Positions 35,723-45,486 of a stretch of 64,000 nucleotides of DNA are shown piece by piece. Both the position numbers and the translations under genes were made by a program. The first letter of the stretch is position 1. Each line of letters begins with the position of its first letter. This stretch comes from Dolichospermum sp. ST_sed8 (GTDB lineage: Bacteria; Cyanobacteriota; Cyanobacteriia; Cyanobacteriales; Nostocaceae): NCBI GenBank assembly GCA_028658405.1, contig JAKOGY010000001.1:1-64000 (forward strand). Reading direction: 5' to 3'. A model generated the notes under the pieces. It saw only the letters and a program-made list of their open reading frames with translations. It searched no databases and had not been told where the DNA came from.

Positions 35723-36355
35723 ATGAACACATCACCAGACCAGCGAAAATTTGCCCCCGCAACCCAGCGCAACCGCGAACCTATATTAGAGGTACTATTA
35801 CAAATATTGCCTCAACATGGGACTATTTTAGAAATCGCCAGTGGTACAGGTGAACACGCTACATTTTTTTCCTATCACTTAGCACCTCGACAATGGCTAC
35901 CTTCTGACCCAAACCCAGAACTGCGTGCTAGTATTAGCGCGTGGGCTGAGTTTTTCCCCTGCGATGTTCTGCAACCACCTCTAGATTTAGATGCTAGTTC
36001 GGCAATATGGGCTGTGGAAACAGAGCCGTTACCAGAGCTTCCTATTTCTGCTATTGTCAATATTAACATGATTCATATTTCCCCTTGGTCAGCCTGTTTA
36101 GGACTGATGGCAGGGGCGGGGCGGATTCTGCCACCTGGTGGTATACTGTACTTGTATGGTCCCTACAAGCAAAATGGAGAACATACTTCACCCAGTAACG
36201 CTGCTTTTGATGATTCTTTACAAGCCGAAAATCCAGCTTGGGGAGTGCGTAATTTGGAAGATGTTATTACAGCCGCAGCAGTGGAAAATTTGACTTTGCA
36301 AGAAACTCACACTATGCCAGCAAATAACTTTTCGCTCATCTTTAAACATAATTAA
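35723..36355 (+). CDS. DUF938 family SAM-dependent methyltransferase-like protein
   Basis: A 210-residue protein of the DUF938 family. RKFAPATQRNREPILEVL opens the family domain. The SAM-binding glycine motif ILEIASGTGEHATFF is at about residues 36-50. VNINMIHISPW and LYLYGPYKQNGEHTSPSN are the other conserved blocks. The substrate is not known. It lies divergent from the acyltransferase gene, with 73 bases between them. Confidence 0.88.
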   Translation: MNTSPDQRKFAPATQRNREPILEVLLQILPQHGTILEIASGTGEHATFFSYHLAPRQWLPSDPNPELRASISAWAEFFPCDVLQPPLDLDASSAIWAVETEPLPELPISAIVNINMIHISPWSACLGLMAGAGRILPPGGILYLYGPYKQNGEHTSPSNAAFDDSLQAENPAWGVRNLEDVITAAAVENLTLQETHTMPANNFSLIFKHN

Positions 36356-36402
36356 TGGAGTACCAAAAGAAGATATTATTTTTGGTTTACAACCACCCTA
36401 CT

Positions 36403-38175
36403 TTAGCCTTTCACACACAAAACTTGTTTGAGAGTTGCGACTATTTCTACCAAATCAGATTGGTTGGCCATTACTTGTTCAATGGGTTTATAAGCGCCGG
36501 GAATTTCATCTAAAACTCCCGTATCTTTCCGACATTCTACACCTTGAGTTTGCTCGATTAAATCATCAAGAGTATAGACATTTTTAGCTTTACTTCTTGA
36601 CATTAAGCGCCCTGCACCATGAGAACAACTGAAAAAACTATGAGCATTTCCTTTACCTTTAACAATGAAAGATTTTGCTCCCATTGAACCAGGAATAATC
36701 CCATAATCTTCTGTTTGAGCGCGAACTGCACCTTTCCGAGTGACATACACATCTTCGCCAAAATGTACTTCTTTTTCGGCATAATTGTGATGACAATTTA
36801 CCTCTAATAAAGGTTTGGTAACTTTGCCCCCATTGAGATGTTTTTCCACGATTTTTTTAAATCGGGACATCATCACATCACGGTTAAAAAGTGCGTAATT
36901 TTGCGCCCATTGTAAGTCTTCCCAGTAGGCTTTAAATTCAGGTGTTCCCACGACAAAGTGAGCTAAATCGGGATCTGGTAATTTATTATTTGCCATTTTC
37001 GCTAATTCTTTAGCAGTATTAATATGGCATTGTGCGAGTTTATTACCAATATTCCGAGAACCGGAATGCAACATTAACCAAACTTGGTTTTCTGTATCGA
37101 GACAAAGTTCAATAAAGTGATTGCCTGATCCGAGAGAACCTAGTTGTTTCATCGCTTTACCTTCTAAATCTTGCACACCACGATGCAAATTAGAAAAATC
37201 GCGCCATCTTTGCCAGTTAGTTACAGCTTTTTCTACATCTTTATTTTCATTAAATCCTGTGGGAATTGCGGCTTCAATATCGAGGCGAATTTTCTTTAAT
37301 TTGCCTTCTAATTGTTCACCTGTAAATTGTGTTTTGATAGCACTCATACCGCAGTTGTGAACAAATACCCCAGCTTTGAGAGCGAAGTTATGATGTTCCG
37401 GTACTGTCAAACAATACACATTTTCCGTGTAATTTAGAGGAATTACATCTACAATTTTATGATTATACGTATATTCTGGAAATACCAGATTATCTGATTC
37501 ATGGAAATTGCGATGATGAATAATTGTTGTTTGTCCCTCAAATTTGGGAATTTTACCTAATAAACCAGAACGAGCAATCATCCAATGTGCTTTTTGCCAT
37601 CTTCCAGAATATGGTTGAGATATGAGAGTATAACCATCTTTATCAATTTGGGAATAAAAAGGCATTAAAGAAGTACCTGCTTCCAGTAATTGTGCTTCTT
37701 GATAATTGCCATCTCTAAGCATAAATTGATGATCTGGAGTACAGATAATCTCTTCATCATTATCTAAAATTACTTTGACAAGGTACGCATTTTTTCTTGT
37801 TAATTTTGCATTAGCTTTAGCAGCTACAATTTTTCCTGTTGGTGTACAGGCATAAACTATAAATTCTGCATTTTTATCAGCTAATTCTCTTATTTGATAA
37901 AATTTTCCATCAACTAGAGGAATCAATGTTTCTCCAACAAAGCAACCTAAGTCCACCCCCACAGCCGCAGGAATAATAGCATCTTTAGTAGCAATAACTG
38001 AACCAACTAACGCCCCTTTTCCTAAGTGAACATCAGGCATTAAGGCAACGTGCTTAAATACAAATGGTAATGAGGCTACATTCTTAGCCATTTTAGTTTC
38101 ATCTGAACCTAATGGATGATTTGCCCAAGATAAAACGGGATGTGGTGTGGTAATTCCTAATTGTTCGTAGGGCAT
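36403..38175 (-). CDS. rtcB: RNA-splicing ligase RtcB interrupted by an intein
   Basis: A 590-residue precursor. The extein parts (residues 1-77 and 275-590, 393 residues in total) form an RtcB RNA ligase, which joins 2',3'-cyclic phosphate and 5'-OH ends using GTP and Mn2+. Conserved blocks are MPDVHLGKGALVGSV, AVGVDLG|CGMSA, LGSLGSGNHFIEL, HSGSRNIG, VNCHHNYA and SCSHGAGRLMSR with the guanylated His. The intein (residues 78-274) sits exactly before the metal-ligand cysteine. Its excision would regenerate the uninterrupted VGVDLGCGM. No archease or other RNA repair gene is adjacent. Confidence 0.93.
   Translation of the reverse strand: MPYEQLGITTPHPVLSWANHPLGSDETKMAKNVASLPFVFKHVALMPDVHLGKGALVGSVIATKDAIIPAAVGVDLGCFVGETLIPLVDGKFYQIRELADKNAEFIVYACTPTGKIVAAKANAKLTRKNAYLVKVILDNDEEIICTPDHQFMLRDGNYQEAQLLEAGTSLMPFYSQIDKDGYTLISQPYSGRWQKAHWMIARSGLLGKIPKFEGQTTIIHHRNFHESDNLVFPEYTYNHKIVDVIPLNYTENVYCLTVPEHHNFALKAGVFVHNCGMSAIKTQFTGEQLEGKLKKIRLDIEAAIPTGFNENKDVEKAVTNWQRWRDFSNLHRGVQDLEGKAMKQLGSLGSGNHFIELCLDTENQVWLMLHSGSRNIGNKLAQCHINTAKELAKMANNKLPDPDLAHFVVGTPEFKAYWEDLQWAQNYALFNRDVMMSRFKKIVEKHLNGGKVTKPLLEVNCHHNYAEKEVHFGEDVYVTRKGAVRAQTEDYGIIPGSMGAKSFIVKGKGNAHSFFSCSHGAGRLMSRSKAKNVYTLDDLIEQTQGVECRKDTGVLDEIPGAYKPIEQVMANQSDLVEIVATLKQVLCVKG
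37354..37944 (-). other. In-frame intein in RtcB (197 residues, HNH-like remnant)
   Basis: Block A is CFVGETLIPLVDGKFYQI at the start, with Cys1 as nucleophile. Block B is ICTPDHQFMLRDG, with the T-x-x-H pattern. Block F is VYCLTVPEHHNFAL, and block G ends FVHN before the +1 Cys of the extein. Between B and F, HWMIARSGLLGKIPKF and IIHHRNFHESDN resemble a shortened HNH homing endonuclease. All splicing residues are present, so it should be able to splice. The HNH part looks reduced. Confidence 0.9.
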
Positions 38176-38439
38176 AATTTTAATTGGGGATTTGTGATTT
38201 TAATGTAAACTCCTTATGGGTAGGGAAACCCAACTCTTACAGATATATTTTCTGCATGAAATTTTTAACCTCAATTCTCGCATACTACAGATATACTACA
38301 TGATTTATGATTCTGTCAAGCTATATCTGCAAAAATAGGTTAATCTTGAATGTATTCTGGTAATTTATTCTGGTCATCTTTCCCTAGATGCCAAAATAAA
38401 CAATAATTATCATCTTGAGGATTGTTCCTAGTTTGTACT

Positions 38440-39162
38440 ATGAGTTTAAAGGCAGTTTTATTTAATTTTAATGGTGTCATTATTAAAGATGGACTAATCC
38501 ATATCCAATTGATAGATGAGATTCTTCTCCAGGAAAATCTCCAACTTCAACGGGTGCAGGAACGTCAAGGTTTTTTAGGGATAAGTGCGAGCGCTTATTT
38601 ACAAACTCTGCTGAAAAGTCGTGGTAGGGTGGTAACAGAAGCTTATATGACTCAGCTACTCACCCGCAAAGCTCAAGCTTATGTGCTGGAATTGGAGAAG
38701 CTGGAAAAATTGCCTTTGTATTCGGGAATTGATGATGTGATTTTTCAAATTCGTTCCCGTGATCTCAAATTGGGGTTAGTTAGTGATGCTTTATCCCTAG
38801 AGATAGAAATGGTGTTGACATCTGCTAAATTAGCGGAACACTTTCCTGTGATTGTGTCGGGGGATGATATCAGCAGTAACAAGCCCAATCCAGAGGGTTA
38901 TTTACTGGCACTTGACCGGATAAATCAAGCATATCCAGAATTAAACCTCCAACCTCATGAGTGTTTAGTGATTGAAGATACTCCTGTCGGTATCCAAGCA
39001 GCTAAACGCGCTCAAATGCAAGTGGTGGGAGTAGCGAATACTTATCCTTTCCATATGTTACAACGTCAAGCTAATTGGACGATTGATTATTTGATTGATT
39101 TGGATTTACAGCGGGTACAGGAAGTTTTTTTAGAAAAAAATGTGCAATCTATTGTTCTATGA
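38440..39162 (+). CDS. HAD-like hydrolase family protein lacking the nucleophile Asp
   Basis: A 240-residue protein with the fold of the beta-phosphoglucomutase/phosphatase group of HAD enzymes. Motif I, normally D-x-D-G, reads VLFNFNGVI, so both aspartates are Asn and the nucleophile is missing. The cap domain (about residues 20-90), motif II region LGLVSDA, motif III KPNPEGY and motif IV VIEDTPVGIQAAKRA are otherwise complete. I start at the ATG of MSLKAVLF rather than six codons earlier. It may be catalytically dead or use another role. The tRNA-Ala gene follows 21 bases after the stop. Confidence 0.85.
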   Translation: MSLKAVLFNFNGVIIKDGLIHIQLIDEILLQENLQLQRVQERQGFLGISASAYLQTLLKSRGRVVTEAYMTQLLTRKAQAYVLELEKLEKLPLYSGIDDVIFQIRSRDLKLGLVSDALSLEIEMVLTSAKLAEHFPVIVSGDDISSNKPNPEGYLLALDRINQAYPELNLQPHECLVIEDTPVGIQAAKRAQMQVVGVANTYPFHMLQRQANWTIDYLIDLDLQRVQEVFLEKNVQSIVL

Positions 39163-39183
39163 GTGTTAAAATATAGTATGCCT

Positions 39184-39256
39184 GGGGAATTAGCTCAGTT
39201 GGTAGAGTGCTGCGATCGCACCGCAGAGGCCAGGGGTTCGAGTCTCCTATTCTCCA
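39184..39256 (+). tRNA. tRNA-Ala (anticodon CGC)
   Basis: A 73-base cloverleaf: acceptor GGGGAAT/ATTCTCC, D arm GCTC/GAGT, anticodon stem CTGCG/CGCAG, loop ATCGCAC with anticodon CGC, T stem AGGGG/CTCCT with loop TTCGAGT, and discriminator A. The acceptor has the G3-U70 wobble pair that identifies alanine tRNAs. CCA is not encoded. The HIP1 octamer GCGATCGC lies in the anticodon arm (39212-39219). The tRNA marks the left edge of the accessory island. Confidence 0.93.
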
Positions 39257-39276
39257 TTTGTACATTCGCACATAAT

Positions 39277-39385
39277 TGCCTGTACGCGTCTGGAAATGAC
39301 GCAAACTGCGGCTTTGGAGGAGGCGATTAGGGATTGGTTGCAAAAAAAAGATTCCCCTGTTGGTGGTAAGTCAGAGGGGAGGTAA
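39277..39385 (+). pseudogene. Possible C-terminal scrap of a small antitoxin
   Basis: One frame ending at a TAA at 39383 reads RLEMTQTAALEEAIRDWLQK, then KDSPVGGKSEGR. This resembles the C-terminal helix of ribbon-helix-helix antitoxins, but no start or N-terminal part is present. It is reported as a low-confidence remnant just after the tRNA. Confidence 0.3.
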
Positions 39386-39445
39386 AGGGTTATGCTGAAA
39401 ATTAATGAAATATTTGTAAAATATAAATCCTGGCACTAAAACTAA

Positions 39446-40144
39446 ATGTTTGAGCAAACTTTTAAAAATATTGATGATGTTCTCTGGAAAGAGGCGGGCT
39501 GTACTACAGAGTTAGATTACACAGAACAAACTTCATGGCTATTGTTTTTGAAGTATTTGGATGATTTGGAACAGGAACGCTCTGAAAAAGCGGAATTAAG
39601 TGGCGAATCCTATACGTTTATTATTGAGCAAAAACATCGTTGGTCAGTTTGGGCAGCACGAAAAGATAAAAATGGTAAATTAGATGATGATCATGCTTTA
39701 ACTGGGGATGATTTAATCAATTATGTAAATGGTGAATTATTTCCATATTTACAAGGTTTTAAGGAACGGTCTAGCGGTTCAGATACTATAGAATATAAAA
39801 TTGGCGAGATTTTTAGCGAGATAAAAAATAGGTTTCAAAGTGGTTATAGTTTGCGGGATGCTTTGGAATATATTGATGAATTAAGATTTAGATCCCAGCA
39901 GGAAAAACATGAGTTATCCCATCTCTATGAAGCAAAAATCAAGAATATGGGAAATGCGGGGCGTAATGGTGGGGAATATTATACACCACGTCCTTTAATT
40001 CGCGCCATGATTCAGGTTGTTAAACCGAAAATTGGTGAAAAAATTTATGATGGTGCTTGCGGTTCGGCGGGTTTTTTATGTGAATCGGTGCTTGAATCTG
40101 AATCTTCAATACTAGAGGCTTTTGTGGCAGAGGCAACGGTATAA
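39446..40144 (+). pseudogene. hsdM: Type I restriction-modification methylase HsdM, truncated
   Basis: The first about 215 residues are clear HsdM: the N-terminal helical domain (MFEQTFKNIDDVLWKEAGCT, SWLLFLKYLDDLE) and the start of the N6-adenine methylase with EYYTPRPLIRAM and SAM-binding motif I YDGACGSAGFLCE. The protein then stops. The NPPF catalytic motif and the rest of the domain (about 250-300 residues) are absent. The last residues, LESESSILEAFVAEATV, do not fit HsdM and may be the tail of a hicB-type gene fused at the break, because a hicA sequence begins at the overlapping TAATG. The methylase cannot work. Confidence 0.85.
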
Positions 40145-40504
40145 TGACAAAGTTTCCGGTTGATGCTCCTAAAGCAAAAGTGATTAAGGTGCTTGAAAGT
40201 TTTTGATTTTTAATAGTACGAGAAAAAGAGCATATTTCTATGATTAAACAAAATTCTGATGGCACAAATACTCCTTTAACTTTACCAAATCATAAACTTA
40301 TTAAAGGTTCTACTCTCAGAGGGTGTTTGAAAAGTATCAGAATTAATCGAGATCCCCCCAACCCCCCTTAAAAAGGGGGGATTTAGGGGGATCTACGGGT
40401 GTCAGATCCCACAAAAAAAAGTTTTCAAACAACCTCTCAGAAGTATCTGTACTCAATCTGGTATCTCACGGGATGATTTTATTGCTGCTTATGAACAAAG
40501 TTAG
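40144..40504 (+). pseudogene. hicA: HicA family toxin gene, inactivated twice
   Basis: The reading frame starts MTKFPVDAPKAKVIKVLESF, hits a TGA where relatives have a Gly codon (codon 21), then continues as FLIVREKEHISMIKQNSDGT and NTPLTLPNHKLIKGSTLR, the HicA double-stranded-RNA-binding-like fold with its catalytic His region. After LR the frame is split by a 114-bp element (40321-40434). It resumes as SICTQSGISRDDFIAAYEQS and a stop. HicA toxins degrade mRNA. The nonsense mutation and the insertion each inactivate it. Confidence 0.85.
40321..40434. mobile_element. 114-bp MITE inserted in hicA with target duplication
   Basis: The terminal inverted repeats are GGGTGTTTGAAAAG and GGTTGTTTGAAAAC (12 of 14 match). 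The interior has the hairpin CCCCCCTTAAAAAGGGGGG. TCTCAGA stands on both sides (40314-40320 and 40435-40441) as a target-site duplication of 7, possibly 8, bases. Removing the element and one duplicate joins CTC-AGA to AGT-ATC and restores the hicA reading frame exactly. Confidence 0.88.
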
Positions 40505-40534
40505 AAATATATTCGCTCTGATTGGGGGGATGTT

Positions 40535-41572
40535 GTGAGTGAGATAAGTTCTCAGGATTATGCTAATTTCTGCTATGAGATTAAACGGCGAATCCGCGAT
40601 CGCCAATTGGCAGCTTTACGCAGTGTAAATCGGGAATTAGTGCGGCTATATTGGGAAATTGGCGAGTTAATTCACCACAAGCAGGAAACCCTAGGCTGGG
40701 GTAAATCTGTGGTGGAAACTCTAGCGCGAGATTTACAAAGTGAGTTCCCAGGACGGAATGGGTTTTCGGCAAATAATCTCTGGTTAATGCGCCAGTTTTA
40801 CTGTGAATATGTGGATCATCCAAATCTCCAATTATTGATTGGAGAAATTAGCTGGACAAAGAATCTAGTCATTTTTGGTCGTTGTAAAGATGATTTGGAG
40901 CGGGAATTTTATCTTCGGGCTACGGCTCGTTATGGCTGGACAACGGCGGTGCTTAAACATCAAGTAGATAATAAGAGTTATGAGAAATATTTACTGAATC
41001 AAACTAATTTTGATGCCACTGTAACGGATGATATCAAGGCACAGGCGGTGCTGGCGGTTAAAGATAACTATACCTTTGATTTTCTGGATTTGGCGGATCA
41101 ACATTCAGAACGGGATTTAGAGCAGTCTTTGGTGCAGAATTTACGGGGGTTTCTGTCTGAGTTGGGCGGTGCGTTTGCGTTTATTGGTAATCAATATCGG
41201 CTGGAGGTGGGTGGTCAGGAATACTTTATTGATCTGCTATTATTTCATCGTCGGTTACGCTGTTTGGTGGCAATCGAGTTGAAAATAGGTGATTTTAAGC
41301 CGGAACATAAGGGCAAAATGGAATTTTATCTGGAGGCTTTGGATTGTCAAGAAAAGATGGAGGGTGAAAATCCGCCGATAGGAATGATTATTTGTCGTTA
41401 TAAAAATAAAACGGTGGTGGAATATGCTTTACGAACGGCATCCCGTCCGATTGGGGTGGCGACTTATACAATTGTACCGCAGTTGCCTGATGCTTATCGT
41501 GAGCAGTTGCCTAGTCCTGAAGAGATTGCTGAACGGTTAAGATTATGGCAGGAGGATAGTAATGATGAGTAG
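40535..41572 (+). CDS. DUF1016 (YhcG-like) PD-(D/E)XK nuclease family protein
   Basis: A 345-residue protein. The N-terminal DUF1016 domain covers about residues 1-170 (RSVNRELVRLYWEIGELI, NLWLMRQFYCEY). The C-terminal domain, about 180-335, has the nuclease motif: D in YFIDLLLFHRRLRCLVAIEL with the following K, then KGKMEFYLEALD. Such genes often accompany restriction systems, and a nuclease role is inferred. The frame starts with GTG. It lies 30 bases after the hicA remnant and its end overlaps the hsdS start, so the two are probably co-transcribed. Confidence 0.88.
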   Translation: MSEISSQDYANFCYEIKRRIRDRQLAALRSVNRELVRLYWEIGELIHHKQETLGWGKSVVETLARDLQSEFPGRNGFSANNLWLMRQFYCEYVDHPNLQLLIGEISWTKNLVIFGRCKDDLEREFYLRATARYGWTTAVLKHQVDNKSYEKYLLNQTNFDATVTDDIKAQAVLAVKDNYTFDFLDLADQHSERDLEQSLVQNLRGFLSELGGAFAFIGNQYRLEVGGQEYFIDLLLFHRRLRCLVAIELKIGDFKPEHKGKMEFYLEALDCQEKMEGENPPIGMIICRYKNKTVVEYALRTASRPIGVATYTIVPQLPDAYREQLPSPEEIAERLRLWQEDSNDE

Positions 41573-42752
41573 TGGAGAGATGGAATTGATGGTTGATAAT
41601 AGACAGTTGCCAGTGGGGTGGGAAATTAAAAAACTTGGTGAAGTTTGTACTCTTCAAAGAGGATTTGATCTTCCTAAAGGACAACGAGAAGAAGGTGATT
41701 ATCTTCTAATTAGCTCTAGTGGTTGTATTGATACTCATACAGAAGCTAAATCATTCGCTCCAGGTGTAGTTACTGGTCGAAGTGGAAGTATTGGATCTGT
41801 TTTTTTTATTACTGAAGATTTTTGGCCTCTCAATACGACTCTTTATGTAAAAGACTTTCACGGGAATGATCCGCGCTTTATATTTTATTTACTCAACAAA
41901 TTTGATCTCAAACGTTTTGCGAGTGGAGTTGGAGTTCCAACACTTAATAGAAATAGTGTTCATAGTGAGTTAGTAATAATTCCATCATCAATTATTGAAC
42001 AAAAGCGAATTGTGGCGATCGCAGATGAGGCATTTGAGGGGATTGATAGAGCAATTCGTAACACGGAAAAAAACCTCTCTAATGCCCGCGAATTATTTGA
42101 AAGTTATCTAAATTCAATCTTTACCCAAAAAGGCGACGGGTGGGTAAAAAGCAAGCTTAACGAAGTTTGTGAAAAAATCACTGATGGAACTCATCAAACA
42201 CCAAAATATTTTGAAACAGGTTTCGTATTTTTATCCTCGCGTAATGTTACGACTGGCGCAATTAATTGGGATAAAGTCAAATATATAGACGATGCACAAC
42301 ATATCACTATGCAGAAGCGTGTTTCACCTCGGCTATACGATATATTATTGGCAAAAAATGGCACTACGGGTGTTGCTGCATTGGTTGATAAAGACATTGA
42401 TTTCGATATTTATGTTAGCCTAGCTTTGCTTAGACCATTGCCAGTGATCTTGCCTAAATTTATGTTGCACTTTGTCAATTCTCCAGTTGCAAAAGAGCAG
42501 TTCAATAAAAGATTGAAAGGCATTGGAGTTCCCAATTTACATTTAGAAGAAATCCGAGAGGTAACTATTTGTTATCCACAAGAATTGAGATTACAAGAGG
42601 GTATAATTATCAAGATCGATGAGATGCGAAGTCAGATTCTTCGCCTCGAAAACATCTACCGCCAAAAAATCGCCGCATTAAAAGAACTGAAACAATCCAT
42701 CCTACAAAAAGCATTTACAGGAGAACTCACCGCACATAAAGGGGAAAAATAG
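41562..42752 (+). CDS. hsdS: Type I restriction-modification specificity subunit HsdS
   Basis: A 396-residue DNA-recognition subunit. It has two target recognition domains: about residues 15-150 (PVGWEIKKLGEVCTLQRG, ending PLNTTLYVKD and EQKRIVAIADEAF) and about 195-350 (WVKSKLNEVCEKITDGTHQT, ending RPLPVILPKFMLHF). Each is followed by a helical spacer, and the end is LKELKQSILQKAFTGELT, the standard HsdS terminus. AGGAGG precedes the ATG. The gene looks intact even though its partners hsdM and hsdR are broken, so it may pair with an unlinked methylase or be a passenger. Confidence 0.92.
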   Translation: MMSSGEMELMVDNRQLPVGWEIKKLGEVCTLQRGFDLPKGQREEGDYLLISSSGCIDTHTEAKSFAPGVVTGRSGSIGSVFFITEDFWPLNTTLYVKDFHGNDPRFIFYLLNKFDLKRFASGVGVPTLNRNSVHSELVIIPSSIIEQKRIVAIADEAFEGIDRAIRNTEKNLSNARELFESYLNSIFTQKGDGWVKSKLNEVCEKITDGTHQTPKYFETGFVFLSSRNVTTGAINWDKVKYIDDAQHITMQKRVSPRLYDILLAKNGTTGVAALVDKDIDFDIYVSLALLRPLPVILPKFMLHFVNSPVAKEQFNKRLKGIGVPNLHLEEIREVTICYPQELRLQEGIIIKIDEMRSQILRLENIYRQKIAALKELKQSILQKAFTGELTAHKGEK

Positions 42753-42772
42753 AAAAGATGATAAAAATATTT

Positions 42773-43021
42773 TGTCTGAATCAGGATGCTCAGGATTTAA
42801 GGATGTACAGGATGTTTATTGATATTATAAAATAGTATTTATTTCCGACAGAAAACGAATAAATCAATCCTGAAAATCCTCAAATCATGGAAATCCTGAT
42901 TCTGACAAAAAATGTATAAGCTGTTTATTAATATAATCAAATAGTATTTATTACCGACAGAAAACGAGTAAATCAATCCTGAAAATCCTCAAATCCTGGA
43001 AATCCTGATTCTGACAAAAAA
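42773..43021. repeat. Two further CAGGAT-type palindromic elements
   Basis: TGTCTGAATCAGGATGCTCA at 42773 pairs with the end TGGAAATCCTGATTCTGACA at about 42906. A second copy of the body and right arm follows to about 43018. The body contains TATTTATTTCCGACAGAAAA, unlike the bodies at 1-967, so this is a subfamily. It fills the gap between hsdS and vapB. Confidence 0.8.
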
Positions 43022-43047
43022 TGTACACTTACTAGCAGAGAGTTTAA

Positions 43048-43672
<625 letters not shown>

Positions 43673-43676
<4 letters not shown>

Positions 43677-45449
43677 ACGAAGCAGAAACCCGCGCCGAAT
43701 TAATTGACCCCGCCTTAACTGCTGCTGGTTGGGGAGTTATCGAAAATAGTCGCATCCGTCGAGAAGTCATCGCCCCTGGCCGTTTAATTGGCAACGGTAA
43801 ACGGGCAAAAGCAGACATCGCTGATTATGTATTAGTTTATCGTGGTGAAAAACTCGCTGTTATTGAAGCTAAAAAACGCGAATTACCTGATACAGAAGGT
43901 TTAGCACAGGCTAAAAAATACGCCGAAAAATTACAAACTCGCTTTGCATACTCTACCAATGGTGTTGGCATCTATCAAGTAGATATGCACACAGGGAAAG
44001 AAGGCTATATAAATCAATATCCCACACCCCATGAACTATGGGAAGCCACCTTTAATAAAGAAAATACATGGCGCGATCGCTTTGCAACTATTCCCTTTGA
44101 AGATAAAAGCCTACGCTTATTTTGGTGAGCCTGTTTATATTTATGCGCTCAAAGATGGGATTAATGATGGGTTTTTAACTCCCTTTAAAGTTAGAGAAAT
44201 AGAAACTACTTTAGATGAATATATTTACAGCCCTGATGATGATGTCATAGAAGGGGCGATAGATGATGAAAAAACCTATACAGAAACTGATTTTAATCGC
44301 ATCATTGAAATTGAAGAACGGGAACGCTACCGAGTGCAACTATTCATGGAGAAAATAGATCAAAATCAAAAAACTCTTGTATTTTGTGCTAACCAAGATC
44401 ACGCCCTAGCAGTAAGAAATTTAATCAATCAAATCAAGATTAGTAATAATCCTAATTACTGTCATCGAGTTACAGCTAATGATGGGAAATTAGGAGAACA
44501 ACACCTCAAAACGTTTCAAGATAATGAAAAAAATATTCCTACTATTTTAACAACTTCTCAAAAACTTTCCACAGGAGTTGATGCTCGCAATGTGCGGAAT
44601 ATAGTATTGATGCGTCCTATTAATTACATGATTGAATTTAAACAAATCATTGGTCGTGGTACTCGGTTATATGATGGGAAAGATTATTTTACTATTTATG
44701 ATTTTGTCAAAGCCTACGAACATTTTAACGATCCAGAATGGGATGGTGAACCCCAAGAACCTGTAAAAGTTACCAACAGAAAAGCACGGGAGTTATCACC
44801 AAATACAGATGATAATAACCCAGAAGAGAGAAGCGAAAAAACAAAAAATATCACACCTAAAATAATTAAAGTTCAATTAAGAGATGGTAAAGAAAGAACT
44901 ATTCAACATCAAATATCTACCAGCTTTTGGAGTCCAGATGGTAAACCCATGACTGCCGCAGAATTTATAGAAAAGCTATTTGGTGAAATTCCCGAACTGT
45001 TTAAAAATGAAAATGAATTAAGAACTATTTGGAGTCGTCCAGATACAAGAAAAGCCCTATTAGAAGGATTATCAGAAAAGGGTTATGATTCAGAACAACT
45101 AACGCAAATTAGCTGTTTAATTAATGCTGAAAGAAGTGATTTATATGATGTTTTAGCCTATATTGCTTATGCTTCTGTGCCTATTAGCCGTCGGGAAAGG
45201 GTTTTGGCTCATAAATCGTTAATTTTCTCTAAGTATGTAGGTAAACAACAGGAATTTCTTAATTTTGTGTTAGATCAATATATTAAGGATGGAGTAGAAG
45301 AACTGGATCGATCTAAATTACCCCAACTATTAGAGTTGAAATATCATACTGTTCATGATGCTATTAAAGAACTAGGTAGCGTTGCTAATATCAGTGAAGT
45401 ATTTATCGGATTTCAGCAGTATTTGTATTCACAAGATATAGCAGCTTAA
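43673..45449 (+). pseudogene. hsdR: Type I restriction endonuclease HsdR with internal deletion and frameshift
   Basis: The 5' part (43673-44128, 151 residues) carries the N-terminal nuclease domain, with DIADYVLVYRGEKLAVIEAKKR supplying the D, E and K residues, and ends at WRDRFATIPFEDK. The next bases switch frame and resume in AYAYFGEPVYIYALKDGIND, then helicase motifs V and VI (STGVDARN, QIIGRGTRLYDG) and the C-terminal domain. In full-length HsdR a stretch of roughly 300 residues with helicase motifs I, II and III lies between FEDK and DTYAYFGEPVY. That stretch is gone here, at a junction near 44107. The motor and therefore restriction are lost. Confidence 0.88.
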
Positions 45450-45486
45450 TTGGGCAAATTGCGACAATTAAGCTCTTTTGTAATAA

